Positions 22,763 through 33,794 of a stretch of 64,000 bases of DNA are shown one piece after another. The DNA lies in contig OY829540.1 in assembly GCA_963691705.1 (NCBI GenBank), positions 72,001-136,000 on the forward strand, written 5' to 3'. This DNA is from Viola odorata (lineage: Eukaryota; Streptophyta; Magnoliopsida; Malpighiales; Violaceae). The notes under the pieces were generated by a model, which made no database searches, was not told the origin of the DNA, and worked only from the letters and a program-made list of their open reading frames with translations. Position 1 is the stretch's first letter. Every line of letters starts with the position of its first letter. Position numbers and translations under genes: made by a program.

Positions 22763-23249
22763 GCTTAGCCTAGCCTAGGAGGTGAACTGTGGAGGTTTAG
22801 AGAGTGAAGAGTAACAGACTATATTATATTATAGACTTGGGCCTGAATAAGCTTATAATTAGTATTCATGGTCATGGGTCGCTCTCTACGACTCTGGGTC
22901 CTCCCATCTGATTTCAGGCTTACTCTTTTAGCTCAGTCAAATTGCAAAAGTAAATTGCAGAAGATGATCTCCTTATCAATTCCACAAACTTAGAATAAGA
23001 TTTAAAAACGAGCCTGTACAATTGAGTAATATGCAGACTGGCATCTGATAAGTTTTTTGCAATAGTGAGGATTACCTAAAGGAAAATATTAGGTTAATGA
23101 TGGAACATATCAATATCATTCACGATTCAAAGAACAGTCGCCAAATAAAGTCGTTGAGCTTAGTGCTTAGAAGTGACTAGTAAAACAAACCTAAGAAGAA
23201 CTGTAGACAATAAAAGGACACATAATGGAATTGGTTGGTGGAATGATAA
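22763..23249. other. Upstream region of SWIB fragment
   Basis: AT-rich intergenic sequence that could hold the SWIB promoter. No other gene or repeat is recognised. Confidence 0.35.
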
Positions 23250-24009
23250 GGGTCTGTTTGGCATTCCAGTTCTACCTGGAAAAGTTCTGTGGGAAAAAAT
23301 TCTGTTTGAAAATGACTTTTGCAAAACTGAGTATGCTATTTGGTAAATTTTTATTAAAAGTTCTGTAGGGAAACCAAAAGTTACTTTTGGTGTTTGGTAA
23401 ACTGGTTTTAAAACTATGGTTGGAATATAAAATGATTATAAAGGACACAATTTATTTTTATATGTAGATAGTTAAAATATGTAATGACACATAATAAATC
23501 AAAAACTTAATGAATAATCACATGTTTTTAGTAATTTGTTACATTCTTGGTGATAAATTGTCAACTTAAGAATATTAATTAACAATAAAAATAATGGTAA
23601 CGTAAATAATATGTAATTGTGATTTATATATTTTAGTCCATATATAAATCACAATTACATATTCATCATTAAACTATTAGCTATTGAGTTACGAATTACA
23701 TTCATAGGTAACATTTCACTACCATCTCCGTCAATTGAATTTGGCCAACAACATGTACCAAACTCGGTAAATTCTGTGAGTTGTGAAATTGTCTACAAAT
23801 TAGTCCAAAGTGCAAACAAACAAAGTAATTGTCCAAAGTGCAAACAAACAAAGTAACAAACATAAACAGAAACTACAAATTAGTCCAAAGTGCTAATCTC
23901 TTAAATATCCTTCCATCTAAGACGTAAAGTAGCAAAACACCAACATAACAAAACTTCAGTCTCAAGAAAGACATGCCATTACAACCAAGAACACCTCCAC
24001 GGCAACCTT

Positions 24010-24700
24010 GAGGTCTTAACTACGATTTCACTTCTTGGACTTCTTGGTAGTCCTGCAAAAGAAGGAAACAGGAGTGGATTAGCACTCTAATATGTCCTTA
24101 ATTATAGTGCTTAATGATTTGGGAAAATGCTTACTCAGTTGGCTGAGGTGCAGCAGCAGCAGTAGCCGGAGCATCTACAGGCTTCTCTGCTCCTACTCCT
24201 TGTTTCAGATAGAGAATATCAATTACTAGAAAAAGGAGACATACAGCAAGAAATGGCTCAGCTAGTCGATTAGATATACAACAGCATGTCCACAGCACAA
24301 CAAGACTAATCCCCAAGATAGTATCATATCAATTTGTTTGGCATTGCAGCGATGAAACCAATAGAAAACAGTTACAACTTTGGGTCTTATACGACTATGT
24401 TATGATGATACAACCATCCAATTAAACATTTAGAAGTGAGCATAATGCAGAACCATTCCCTACAATCCACCCTAAGCACTTTTTATTTGTTACCCTTAAT
24501 ATCAATAAACTAGTTTCAAATATCATTACCATTAAAAAAATAGATTACAATTTCACACCACAGGTGAGTTGTGACCAGGGCAGCCTGCAACTGCAAGAGG
24601 AGAGGGGTATAATAACTTACTGCAGCAAGATTGAATGGTAGAGCCGCAGCTTCTTCATACTCTGCCGCATCCAGATCTCGAAGGTGTTCTCCTAATGAAA
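24010..24700 (-). pseudogene. Captured gene fragment with Lys-rich tail, unidentified
   Basis: Spliced-looking minus-strand pieces. 24621-24691 is bounded by an AG acceptor and a GTAAGT donor and reads [19 protein letters not shown] in one frame. A second piece near 24135-24200 reads VGAEKPVDAPATAAAAPQPTE and ends at a GTAAGC donor. A final piece of about 25 bases near 24020-24050 reads TTKKSKK then stop. The joins between pieces two and three are in frame, but the first does not join cleanly. I do not recognise the protein; a small basic-tailed protein is possible. It lies inside the PIF/Harbinger-like element. Confidence 0.4.
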
Positions 24701-24989
24701 AACTTAGGCAATATGTATTGTCTCAAAGGAACCAGAAGCATAATCATTAATAGAAAAAGGACCCCAGGAATTGGAACCCACGTAATGCTGAAGCATACAA
24801 GCAAGTAAGCAGCTGAATTTAAATGAGCATTACTATATTATTACACATATTTGTCAACTTCACATGCTAAATTTAAAATAAGCGGTTGATCATTTATGCA
24901 CATAAACACAATTAGGAGGAATCCCATATATAGAAAAGGAAACTCAAAACAAGATTGGAAATATAAAGTGTAAGAACATAAATAAAGAA

Positions 24990-25065
24990 AAACCATGACA
25001 TGTAAAACCCAGTAACCCACACTTCCCCTACACATGACATGTAAAACCCAGTAACCCACACTTCA
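24990..25065. repeat. Direct duplication beside captured LRR fragment
   Basis: CATGACATGTAAAACCCAGT and the bases after it up to CCCACACTTC occur twice, about 36 bases apart, just before the LRR fragment. This may mark a breakpoint of the captured piece. Confidence 0.6.
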
Positions 25066-25112
25066 CTCCACTTCATAGAAACCAGTCTCTCCTTCTCCAA
25101 AAAAATTCAATA

Positions 25113-25354
25113 ATGGCAGCAAAACAACTCTCAAATTTCTCACTTTCCCTCCTCCTCATTTCCTTCCCCTTCCTCCTCTATGCTTTTTCAAACCCAGAAT
25201 ACCCAAATTTTTAGACCCACTCCTCCAATTAAAAACCTCATCCGACCCATCCGACAACCTCAAAGACTGGAACACTACAACAAACCCCAACCCATGTACT
25301 TGGTCCGGCGTTTCTTGCCTGAAAACCCACTCAATTTCTCTAAAACTAGCCTAA
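25113..25354 (+). pseudogene. LRR receptor-like protein, amino-terminal fragment
   Basis: ATG at 25113 opens a signal peptide (SNFSLSLLLISFPFLLYA). After one extra T in a T-run near 25208, the next frame reads LDPLLQLKTSSDPSDNLKDW and CTWSGVSC, the LRRNT_2 cap found at the start of plant LRR receptor kinases and receptor-like proteins. It stops at 25352-25354, before any leucine-rich repeat. The frameshift and truncation make it a pseudogene. It lies in the PIF/Harbinger-like element on the strand opposite to its neighbours, consistent with capture from elsewhere. Confidence 0.7.
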
Positions 25355-25436
25355 ACAGAGATTATACAAGACAATAAGCTAATCAGCATATACACACCAT
25401 GCAAAATGAAAAAAACAAACAAAATGTAAAGTGAGT

Positions 25437-25672
25437 TGACCTCTTTGGGTTCTTCAGCACACTCAATTTCAGAAGCAATGACACTCAGGAGGCTATTATC
25501 GGTGGGTTGGTTTCTTGCAATTTCTGAGAAGAATCGTGAAGCAGCGGGAAGGAAGTTGCGGACTGTGGGACTCTACTTTTGGACGCCGATCAAGGTGGTT
25601 ACTATCTTTTGGAACGTCTGAGGAGAAGCAACGGTGCGGGTAGCTAGAGGACGAAGCGATTTGGTAGCTAGG
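25437..25672 (-). pseudogene. Mitochondrial p32/MAM33-family protein, first exon fragment
   Basis: The minus strand reads an organelle-targeting-like leader (ATKSLRPLATRTVAS), then SPTVRNFLPAASRFFSEIA and NSLLSVIASEIECAEEPKE. The last piece matches my memory of the start of plant mitochondrial glycoprotein (p32/MAM33) family proteins. The frame contains a TAG between GVQK and SPT. The initiator ATG is missing or mutated. It ends near a GAG|GTCAAC donor-like site. It is a gene fragment only, inside the PIF/Harbinger-like element. Confidence 0.55.
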
Positions 25673-26156
25673 TTTATTTTGGAGATGGATGAGATGAGAA
25701 CTGCAACTCGAGCGAGGTGAGAAGGAAGCGTTTGAGTTTTTATACCTGGTATTTTTGTAAATAAGGTGAACTTACATAATATTTTTGTCCACTATTGTTT
25801 AGTGCCCTCCTTCCTGCAAACGAGATTTTATCTGGTTTTGGTGCTGGAGCAATTTGCTCTAATCACAAAACCAAGGTATTCCTTGGTTTGGAAACCCAGC
25901 TTTCCAAAAAGCACCCAAACTGGAATGCCAGGCACTAAATTGTAAAGTGCACAGCTCTCAGTTCAGTTTAAAATGAAGAAAAGTGCACGCCCAGTCCCAG
26001 CTCTGCTTGCAATTTGCAACATGCATGCATGACCAGCTAACAAAACTTGCAAGAATGAAAACAAACAACCCAAGTAATTAAGTAAAGAAGACATAAACAT
26101 CAACCATTCAATCTGATATCGAAATTAATATGATCTACTAAACAAACAAAAAGATA

Positions 26157-27521
26157 CTAATATATAGTCCCTCTAATCAACCTCTTCCCTTCGCCTTCAA
26201 TTTTCTTGGCTTTCTTCTTAGCAGTTACTTGAGAGTACAAGAAAGTCCCAAGTATTGCAATGGCAAACCCAAGTGCATTCAAAGGCCTAACTGGATTCCT
26301 AAACACCAATATAGTAGACACAATCACCACAACTCTCTTCATTGTGTTACCAACAGAAACGGTTAAGGGGTTAATCTCATCAAGTGCCTGGTAAGAGGAT
26401 TGGTTATAAAGATGATAGAAGACACCAGACAACATTACCCAAATATAAAATGTTGATGATGCCCCCGCGTCTTCAATAGCTTTGTGAAACCCTTGCAGCC
26501 ATTGAGACCCTTCGACCACAATCGCTACGGGTAACAGATAAACTAGTGAGATTATACTAATCCATCCATACAAGTTCAATCCATTCACTTCCTTGAAGTT
26601 CTGCAAACTCTTTTTTGAGTAAATGTTCCTCAACACAAAACCAACATTACTAATTAAAGCACCCCATAAGCCTTGGAAATTGAATGACACTTCTGTGATG
26701 GCGGCAAGCGAACAACCAAGAACAATGGGAAGGATAGAAAGCCATACTTTTATAGGCTAAGTATCACCAAGAAATGATAAGAAGACAACAGAGAAAACAG
26801 GCTCTGATGATTTGATCACATGAGTGAAAGAAACAGCCACTTTAGAGAATGAAACACAAGCTAATATGTGACCTATAGTATGAAACAATGGGGGTCCAAG
26901 GAGAGCAGCAATGAATGGCTTAGAGATGTTTGGGCACGACTGAAGCTTAAATGACCATAGACAGAGCATCCAAACAGACCCAACAAATAGCTGAAAAGAA
27001 GCAAGAAACCAAGGGAATGGAAACATGTTCAATGTTTTCTTGTTATAAATGTTAAAAATAATGTTTTGGAAATACCAGAGACCAAAGACAACTCCAAGCT
27101 GAAGCTTTTTAGACTTGTCAGGGTCTGAAACTACAGTGCCTTCTTCCTCTTCTTCTTCCGGGCTTGATTCAGACTCAGAAGTTGCTGCTTTGGTGATGCA
27201 ACATCTGTGCTTTGCCTTTGGGCAGCAAACCCCAGATGTGACATGGTCAAGTACTCTGTAGAAACCATTGCCTCTAGTGCTTGAATCATGGATTTGCGAG
27301 GGGAAGCTTGAAAAAAAGGCTAATGGGTAGAGACCAATGTCACCAAAGTTTGAGGCTTTAGAGGGTAGCACACAAATCTGGCAAGTGGGTTCATGAAAGA
27401 AAGGTGTTTGATGTTGAGTTCGTCTACTAATGAGATTTGGGCAAGCATTTTTGAGATACTTGTCGTTGGTGGATTTGGAGACAGTGACAAGAGGAGATGG
27501 TGTTAAATTCAAAATAAGCAT
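26157..27521 (-). pseudogene. XPT: XPT, plastid xylulose-5-phosphate/phosphate translocator, with one in-frame TAG
   Basis: XPT exchanges xylulose-5-phosphate and triose phosphates for phosphate across the inner plastid envelope. The frame has 455 codons including the final stop and no introns; the Arabidopsis XPT gene is also intronless as I recall, so this does not imply a processed copy. Residues 1-135 are a transit peptide and acidic linker (SPEEEEEEG). The translocator domain follows with LQLGVVFGLWYFQN, FNIYNKKTLNMFPFPW, HTIGHILACVSFSKVAVSF, YHLYNQSSYQALDEINPLT and FRNPVRPLNALG. The only defect I see is TAG at codon 255 (26757-26759), after SFLGDT, where family members usually have Tyr. 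The downstream 200 codons stay fully in frame and conserved. It is either a very young pseudogene, a polymorphism or an assembly error. Confidence 0.88.
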
Positions 27522-27523
27522 TT

Positions 27524-27562
27524 CTTTCCTTTTCTTTTCTTTTCTTTTCTTTTCTTTTCTTT
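27524..27562. repeat. TTTTC microsatellite in XPT 5' flank
   Basis: Repeats of CTTTT/TTTTC directly precede the XPT start codon (on the minus strand, GAAAA repeats in the leader). GA-rich leaders are common in plants. No other promoter element was identified. Confidence 0.7.
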
Positions 27563-28971
27563 ATAGTTTCAACGTGAGGTCGTAGAGATTTGGAATACTA
27601 CAGGAGACTAAGGCGAGCAGAGAGGAACGGAAACTGAAGATATTTTTTTTGGAACCTTTCGTTTGGTTTGGAATCCATTGTCGTTGCTGCCTACTGTAGG
27701 GGTGTTCACGGACCGGTTTGGTCCGGTTTTTGGTCTAGAACCGGACCAAACTGAAAATTTTCGGTTCTAATTAGGACAGAACTGGACCAAACCGGATATT
27801 AATGGTTCAGTTCGATTCGGTCCTAATTTTTCCGGATCAGATCGGATCGGTTCCAAATCTGACCCATTTCTTTTCTTTTTTTAAAAAAATTTAACTTTTT
27901 TTTTTACTTTATCAACCCATAATACTTTGGCCCAATAAGCTTTTTTGAAGCCCACTCGCCTACAGAAATTCCATTTAATGGTCATGTGTTTTTATAACCT
28001 CTTCCTCACCATGTTTCCATCTTTCCTACCGATGTGGTACTAAAACAAAAGTAGCTTCTTTTGTTTTTCTCCTGCTTCTCTTCAATATCCCCCCTGACTC
28101 TTTCTCTTCTTTTTTAAACAAAAAACTAGTGCAACAAAAGTGGTGGTTGCACTTTACTCTCTTTTTATTTATTCATTCTTTTCTAATATATTGAATATCT
28201 TAACAAAAATAATCAATTGATCATTTTAAAAAGCTTTTTTTTTAAATGATAAATCTTTACATTTTACTATTTTAGTATAAAAATTTAAAGTGATTAAATA
28301 TTAATAAATAACAAGTATTAATATATTGAAATGTAATGAATACGTTGAACAAATTATCATTGAACAATACTATAGTTAATTACTTATACTCATGTTCTTA
28401 CATAATTTATTTCTTAATAAAATGTTCTATTTAAAATTTTAAATAAACTCTTTTAATTAATTTTAATATAAAAAGATACGAAAAAAGAAGGTCTTTTACT
28501 TAAGTTGTAAAAAAAAATTAAAATTTTCTATTTCTTAGAGCTTAAAAGAAAAAATTATTAAATTTTTCTATTTTTTGGTTCTAAATAGTTATTATGGAGA
28601 CAATGTCTTTTAGATAATAAGTATTAATAATATATATTAACTATATAAATGGCTATTAATAAGTATTAATAATACATATTAACAATTAACTATATAAATA
28701 GCTATTATAATTTACAATAATATAATTTTGAACAATACTAACAATATGATGATAAGATTATGATTTTTTTTTTATAAGCTGATGTATATATATATATGAA
28801 TAAAAGGTCATTACAAATGACCAAAGAGAGCACGAACCAATACAGAGACTGACAGAGAGGGTAGACAGGCACCCAGAGAAATTTAACCCACTCCCTCTCA
28901 AAAGCACCCATCGAACTACTCAACAATAAAAGTAGAAACGAGACAACGGAAACAAAATGACAACTGCACAA

Positions 28972-31900
28972 TCATCCTAGCCCATACAACCATTCCGGAC
29001 CAAGAATCATCTGGGAATGAGAGTACGGAAAACGAGGATCCAAAGTAAGCAGCCAATGTTGCCAAGTACTGAAGATGATGTTGAGGCAACCAAAAGAGCA
29101 ACATCTACCTTCTCTGAAGACCACTCTATTCCGCTGGAGCCAAATGGTGTAACATCCGGCATAAAGTAGAATCTGCCAGCTATCTTGAACTGCCCTTTTA
29201 TTGCACAGCATCAGAGACGACCAACTATCCCAGTGAACTAACATGGACTTAGGAGTCACCCACTGCATACCCGCCCATCTGAGAATCGTCGTCCATATTT
29301 GAAGAGTAAACTTACAATGAAGTAAGAGATGATCAACCGTTTCCTCGCTTTCCCCACACAGAGGGCACCTATCACTGACTAAATTACCAATGGACCTTTG
29401 CCGCAGGAAGTCCCTAGTAGCTATCCCGTTATTCAAGGCTAGCCAAGTGAATATTTGGGCCCTTAGAGGGACCTTCGCCTTCCAACATCGTTGAAGATAG
29501 TTGTCCCCATTGGTCGTCCCGTTCCACCTCGCTTTCTCTTTGCAAAAGGAGCCTACCGTATACTTACCAGAAGCATCTAGCTTCCACAAAGTCTTGTCCA
29601 TGGAATTGCCTGCCAGGGGTTGAGATATCTGGCGCTGCATATCCCTAACTTCATCCAACTCCCATTCGAACAAAGCTCTGCGCCATTTGAAATCCCACTC
29701 CCAAACCCCTTCAGACCAATAACCGATCTCTCTAATCATCCCCAACTTGTCCGTCGCTAATTGGTATAGCCGGGGATGCTTAATGGCCAGGGGAATTCGA
29801 TCAGCCCAAGGGTCCCACCAAGCCTTCACATTTGCTCCATTCCCAACCTTGATCGTAGCCTGAGTAGTCCATAAATCAAAAGCCGGCCCATTTCTTCCAC
29901 AAACTGCAAGCATGTCCGCCCACAACGCGGAGGCCGCCACTTTCTCCGACCGCCACACATCCCCTATAGAATTAACCCTGTATTCCGCCCTGATAATCCT
30001 CTCCCATGTTCCCTCCTTCCCTGTCACAACTCCCCAAAGTCGTTTCAATAACAAGGCTTCATTTCTAGTCCGCAAGCATCCTAGCCCGAGACCTCCATCT
30101 TCCTTGCTTTTGATGACTTTGCCCCACTGAACTTTCGGCAATCCCCTATGATTTTCATCACCACCCCAAAGAAATTTGCGCATAGTCTTTTCACATTGGC
30201 GGACAACCCCCAAAGGAATTCTGAAGATGGACATGTTGTATACAGGTAAGCTCATCAAGACGGACTTTATTAAGGTTACCCTACCCCCCAACGAAAGAAG
30301 AGCACCTTTCCAAGACGCTAGCCTTCTTCTAACCGCGGACAACAGACCTTCCCAATTAGACAGGCGTTTGGGATTGATCCCAACATAAGAGCCAAGATAT
30401 TTAAACGGAGTGACTTCAAACTTACATCCCGCTCTCCTAGCTAGAGCTTCCCCGTCCGCCATGTTAACATTTATCCCCACAAGCGAGCTCTTATGAAAAT
30501 TAACCTTGAGCCCAGAATAAGCATCGAACCATCTGAGGATACATTTGACAGCCTGGATCTCATCTTCCTCACTATTAACAAAGATCAAAGTATCATCCGC
30601 AAACTGCAGATGGTTAACAAGCCAGCCATTCCCTCTGACTCCTTTTAAAATCCCCTCCTCCAGAGCTTTATTGAACAACCTGTTTAAACCTTCTGCAGCA
30701 ATGTTGAATAAGAAGGGAGAAAGAGGACAGCCTTGACGGAGACCACGACCCACATGAAATTGCTTAGTAGGGGAACCATTAATTAAGACAGAGACCATCG
30801 CCGTTTTTAAACACTGCTGCACCCATCCTCTCCACCTAACACTGAACCCCATATGACTCATGACATCCGCTAAATAGACCCAGTCCACCGAATCGTAGGC
30901 CTTCTCAAAATCCACTTTGAATAGGAATCCTTTCCTTTTTGAAGCTTTGAGGTTGTGAACCACCTCATTGGCTGTGAGAACACAATCCAAGGCTTGCCTC
31001 CCCTTGATGAAACCATGCTGATTGTCACTAATCAGAGAAGAAATCACATTCCCTAATCTCCCAGCAAGCACCTTGGAAACGATTTTATAGTAGCTGCTAA
31101 CCAAGCTAATGGGGCGATAGTCTTGGAACTTGCAAGCGCCTTTTTTTTTTGCGATAAGAGTGATGAAAGAAGTGTTCGCTCCATGGGGAAAACGACCTAA
31201 CCTGAAAAATGTCTTGACTAGACTGCACATATCCTTCCCAATTATATCCCAGGCACGCTGAATGAAAAACATAGAATACCCATCAGGACCAGGAGCTTTG
31301 TCACTACCGCACTGATTAACGGCCTCCCAAACTTCCACATCCGTCACCTCTCTATCCAAGTAATCCACTTGAGCGGTAGTTAGACAAGGAAACCCCAAGT
31401 TCTGCAGCTTGGGTCTATCCCACAGATCCGCTGTAAAAAAATCGCCGAAATGTCTCCAAGCCTCCTCTTTGATTGCCTCAGGCGAGGTTAATCTGCCATG
31501 ATTCGTACTCAACACCCCAATGTTGTTGCGATGCATACTGTTTTTCGCTACGCGGTGGAAGAACTTGGTATTCCGATCCCCATCCTTGTTCCATCTCATC
31601 CTAGCCTTCTGTTGCCAAATCCTACTAAGTTGACCTTGCTTGACCCAGATAGAAGATTCAAGTTGATTTTTCTCTTCTAATTCAGATCTCGTTAGAGAGC
31701 GAGTGTCTCCTTGGCTATCCAACCAATCCAATCTGTTCTGCATCGTCAAAAGCACATGTTCCACATTACCGAATACCTCCTTATTCCACTGAATCAGGTA
31801 TTTCTTTAGCTCCCTAAATCTTTTTAAAATCTGAAAATCACCAGGGAACTCCCCACAAAGCTTATCCCACCATTCCCTCACCTTATCCTTAAACTCGAAC

Positions 31901-32646
31901 GTATCCCACCACACAGCAAGGTCACGAAAAGGCTTAGGCCCCCAATTCCGGCCTTCGGATCTCAGGAGCAGAGGAGTATGATCAGAATGATTTTTGCTAA
32001 GAGCGACCAAGGATAGCTGCGGCCATGAGGAGAACCACCCATCCTGCGCAAAGATGCGATCGATCTTACTGCGACTGCTAGAGTTAGCCCACGTGTACCG
32101 ACGCCCAGACAGCTGGAATTCTAAAAGCCTACACTCCTCAATAAAATTCCTGAAGTCCCTCATCCCGCTAGTGACCTCCGACCCATGCAGGCGCTCGGAA
32201 GGTTCTAAGATTTCGTTAAAATCCCCCGCAAGCAAAACAGAAGATCTAGCCTGCGAAATAACCTCAGCTAATTCCCTCCAAAGATTTCCCCTTTCCGCCG
32301 CCGTTGAGTATGCATAAACACATATCACAGTACAATCGAAGTTTGTTGAAGCGTACTTGCCTTCCATCCACAAGAATCGATCCCCAGTCCCACTCCTAGA
32401 CAAGATGAAGTCATCAGAATTCCACACAGCAAGGAGACCGCCCGACCTGCCAGATGCGGGAGCAGCAAGCCAGTCAATCTTATTGCTCTTCCAAAGGGTT
32501 TTCACAAAGAAATCATCCATAATACTCCTCTTCGTCTCTTGAAGAAACACAATACTCACACTTCCCTGAACTACCTGCTGACAGATGAATCTCCTCTTCG
32601 CAGCTAGCTGCAAACCACGACTGTTCCAGGATAATATGTTCACCAT
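28972..32646 (-). CDS. LINE ORF2: endonuclease, reverse transcriptase, zinc region
   Basis: This is a single open frame of about 1224 residues from the ATG at 32644-32646 (MVNILSWNSRGL). The frame is open 11 codons further upstream, but this ATG starts right at the endonuclease motif. Domains in order: EEP endonuclease, residues about 1-230 (LSWNSRGL, FLQETK, LLAGDFNEIL, KNHSDHTPLLL); reverse transcriptase, about 460-735 (DKAPGPDGYSMFF, YRPISLVSSYYKIVSKVLA, RQGCPLSPFLFNI, catalytic FADDTLIF); carboxy-terminal zinc region (RCPLCGESEETVDHLLLHC). The endonuclease nicks genomic DNA and the RT copies LINE RNA at the nick. No stop or frameshift is visible, so ORF2 may be catalytically competent even though the element is truncated. 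Confidence 0.9.
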   Translation of the reverse strand: MVNILSWNSRGLQLAAKRRFICQQVVQGSVSIVFLQETKRSIMDDFFVKTLWKSNKIDWLAAPASGRSGGLLAVWNSDDFILSRSGTGDRFLWMEGKYASTNFDCTVICVYAYSTAAERGNLWRELAEVISQARSSVLLAGDFNEILEPSERLHGSEVTSGMRDFRNFIEECRLLEFQLSGRRYTWANSSSRSKIDRIFAQDGWFSSWPQLSLVALSKNHSDHTPLLLRSEGRNWGPKPFRDLAVWWDTFEFKDKVREWWDKLCGEFPGDFQILKRFRELKKYLIQWNKEVFGNVEHVLLTMQNRLDWLDSQGDTRSLTRSELEEKNQLESSIWVKQGQLSRIWQQKARMRWNKDGDRNTKFFHRVAKNSMHRNNIGVLSTNHGRLTSPEAIKEEAWRHFGDFFTADLWDRPKLQNLGFPCLTTAQVDYLDREVTDVEVWEAVNQCGSDKAPGPDGYSMFFIQRAWDIIGKDMCSLVKTFFRLGRFPHGANTSFITLIAKKKGACKFQDYRPISLVSSYYKIVSKVLAGRLGNVISSLISDNQHGFIKGRQALDCVLTANEVVHNLKASKRKGFLFKVDFEKAYDSVDWVYLADVMSHMGFSVRWRGWVQQCLKTAMVSVLINGSPTKQFHVGRGLRQGCPLSPFLFNIAAEGLNRLFNKALEEGILKGVRGNGWLVNHLQFADDTLIFVNSEEDEIQAVKCILRWFDAYSGLKVNFHKSSLVGINVNMADGEALARRAGCKFEVTPFKYLGSYVGINPKRLSNWEGLLSAVRRRLASWKGALLSLGGRVTLIKSVLMSLPVYNMSIFRIPLGVVRQCEKTMRKFLWGGDENHRGLPKVQWGKVIKSKEDGGLGLGCLRTRNEALLLKRLWGVVTGKEGTWERIIRAEYRVNSIGDVWRSEKVAASALWADMLAVCGRNGPAFDLWTTQATIKVGNGANVKAWWDPWADRIPLAIKHPRLYQLATDKLGMIREIGYWSEGVWEWDFKWRRALFEWELDEVRDMQRQISQPLAGNSMDKTLWKLDASGKYTVGSFCKEKARWNGTTNGDNYLQRCWKAKVPLRAQIFTWLALNNGIATRDFLRQRSIGNLVSDRCPLCGESEETVDHLLLHCKFTLQIWTTILRWAGMQWVTPKSMLVHWDSWSSLMLCNKRAVQDSWQILLYAGCYTIWLQRNRVVFREGRCCSFGCLNIIFSTWQHWLLTLDPRFPYSHSQMILGPEWLYGLG

Positions 32647-32675
32647 AACCCTGAGTAGCACACGCGAACAGTAAC

Positions 32676-33323
32676 TCACATGAGATTTTCAAGTTCCCCA
32701 GCGAAGCGCTGTTGATCGAAAAGGCGCATCGCCTCCTCGTTTGCATGATCAGTTAGCCCCAACTTCTTCCCAAATTCCCACACGTCTCTCTTCAGCACTG
32801 TTGCAGCTTGTGCCTTATTGCTGCGATCAATGGCAGCATCCGATATATGAGCATCACTTCCAACAGACACTGCGTCCTGGGTCGTATGGAGACTTCCCCC
32901 TTTGCCCGCAATTCTTTTGATCTTGCCACGATTCCTATTTAAGGTCACCCAAGGGCATACCGCGTTGTTTGTCGGAACTAGGGACTCCGATACCCCAGGC
33001 GAAATAACCTGTCTCGCAGTTCTACTAGTATCGGACCCAGGTGGAACAATAAGTGCCCCTGAGTTCACACTCTGGTTTGTCCCTATGCTACCATGCTCCT
33101 CCACTTCCTCTTCGCAATCAGACTCTTGACTTCCAACTCCTACCATCCAATCCAAATTTGATATTAACCCTTGCATCGGTTCTTCCTGGCACCTAACCTT
33201 ATGAACTACCCCGCTGACAGATATTTGGACCTCGAGATCAATACTCACAAACTCCGTCGACACCAACATACGCGCAACATCCATGCGTTTCCGGTTGACT
33301 GTGTTCTCATCGACGGCAACCAA
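32676..33323 (-). pseudogene. LINE ORF1, 5'-truncated
   Basis: The carboxy-terminal 215 codons of a plant L1 ORF1 (RNA-binding gag-like protein). Recognisable context includes KRMDVARMLVST near the start, an acidic middle (QESDCEEEVEEHGS) and a basic segment (RNRGKIKRIAGKGG). The frame ends ATG-TGA at 32676-32681, 30 bases before the chosen ORF2 start. No natural start codon is present because the element is cut at 33325. The nucleic-acid-binding amino half is gone. Confidence 0.7.
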
Positions 33324-33794
33324 AGAGATAATGTCTTCTACTCATAATAATTCTTATATAACTTCCTTAATAATTTTTTCTATTTAAAATAAAAAAATAA
33401 AAGGGAAAAAAATGAAAACTTTTAATTAAGTTTAAAAGAAAAAAATGAGAAATTTTAATTAAGTTTTGGAGGAAAAAAAGAAGATAAGAAGTTAAGTTGA
33501 GAAAGAAAAAAAATAAAATGCAAGCTTGGGGATTTGAACCTCTCTCTTTTAAGGTAATGGGTAAAATTTTAACCATTAAACCAAATTTGTACTTTGATAT
33601 TAATGTGCATATATATTTATATAAATATATATAAAAACCGGTTCTACGGTTTGGTCCAGATTTTTTAGCTTTGGACAACCGGACCAAACCGGGACAGTAC
33701 GGTTCAGTCAGGTTCGGTTCATTTTTTAAATAAAAAAATGGACCGAACCGGCGGTTCTGGTTCGGGCCAGTTTTTGTTCACCCCTAGCCTGCTG

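Larger units (their letters stand above)
23250..25935. mobile_element. PIF/Harbinger-like element carrying host gene pieces
   Basis: The left end GGGTCTGTTTGGCATTCCAG and the right end (reverse complement GTGCCTGGCATTCCAGTT) share TGGCATTCCAGTT. Both are flanked by TAA (23247-23249 and 25936-25938). A GGG-C-TGTTTGG terminus with a three-base TAA/TTA duplication is typical of plant PIF/Harbinger or Tourist elements. No transposase is present, so it is non-autonomous. At 2.7 kb it is long for a MITE because it contains at least three gene-like pieces, described separately. The right end lacks about four bases of the left terminus, so the boundaries are good but not perfect. Confidence 0.6.
28761..33325 (-). 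mobile_element. L1-type LINE, 5'-truncated, inside the hAT element
   Basis: A minus-strand LINE ends in an 11-base poly(A) (T run at 28762-28772). The 5' end falls inside ORF1 at about 33325. Possible target duplications flank it: AGATTATG (28753-28760) and AGATAATG (33326-33333), seven of eight matching. ORF1 (partial) and ORF2 follow the usual order. Truncation at the 5' end is the normal outcome of target-primed reverse transcription. Confidence 0.85.
27697..33786. mobile_element. hAT-like non-autonomous element containing a LINE
   Basis: The left end TAGGGGTGTTCAC and right end (TTGTTCACCCCTA) share the inverted terminus TAGGGGTG. They are flanked by near-matching 8-base duplications, GCCTACTG (27689-27696) and GCCTGCTG (33787-33794). 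Both subterminal zones are rich in ACCGG and GGTCCGGTT words, as in many hAT elements. Removing the LINE leaves about 1.5 kb of AT-rich sequence with no transposase. It is inserted between XPT and AUG7. Confidence 0.72.

Noticed and set aside
26157..27521. Processed (retroposed) pseudogene of a spliced GPT translocator
   Set aside because: The residues fit XPT rather than GPT, and XPT is intronless in Arabidopsis as I recall, so lack of introns is not evidence of retroposition. No poly(A) or duplication seen.
28738..29104. Additional genes at the LINE 3' end on the minus strand
   Set aside because: The frames overlap ORF2's end or its 3' tail and show no domain.
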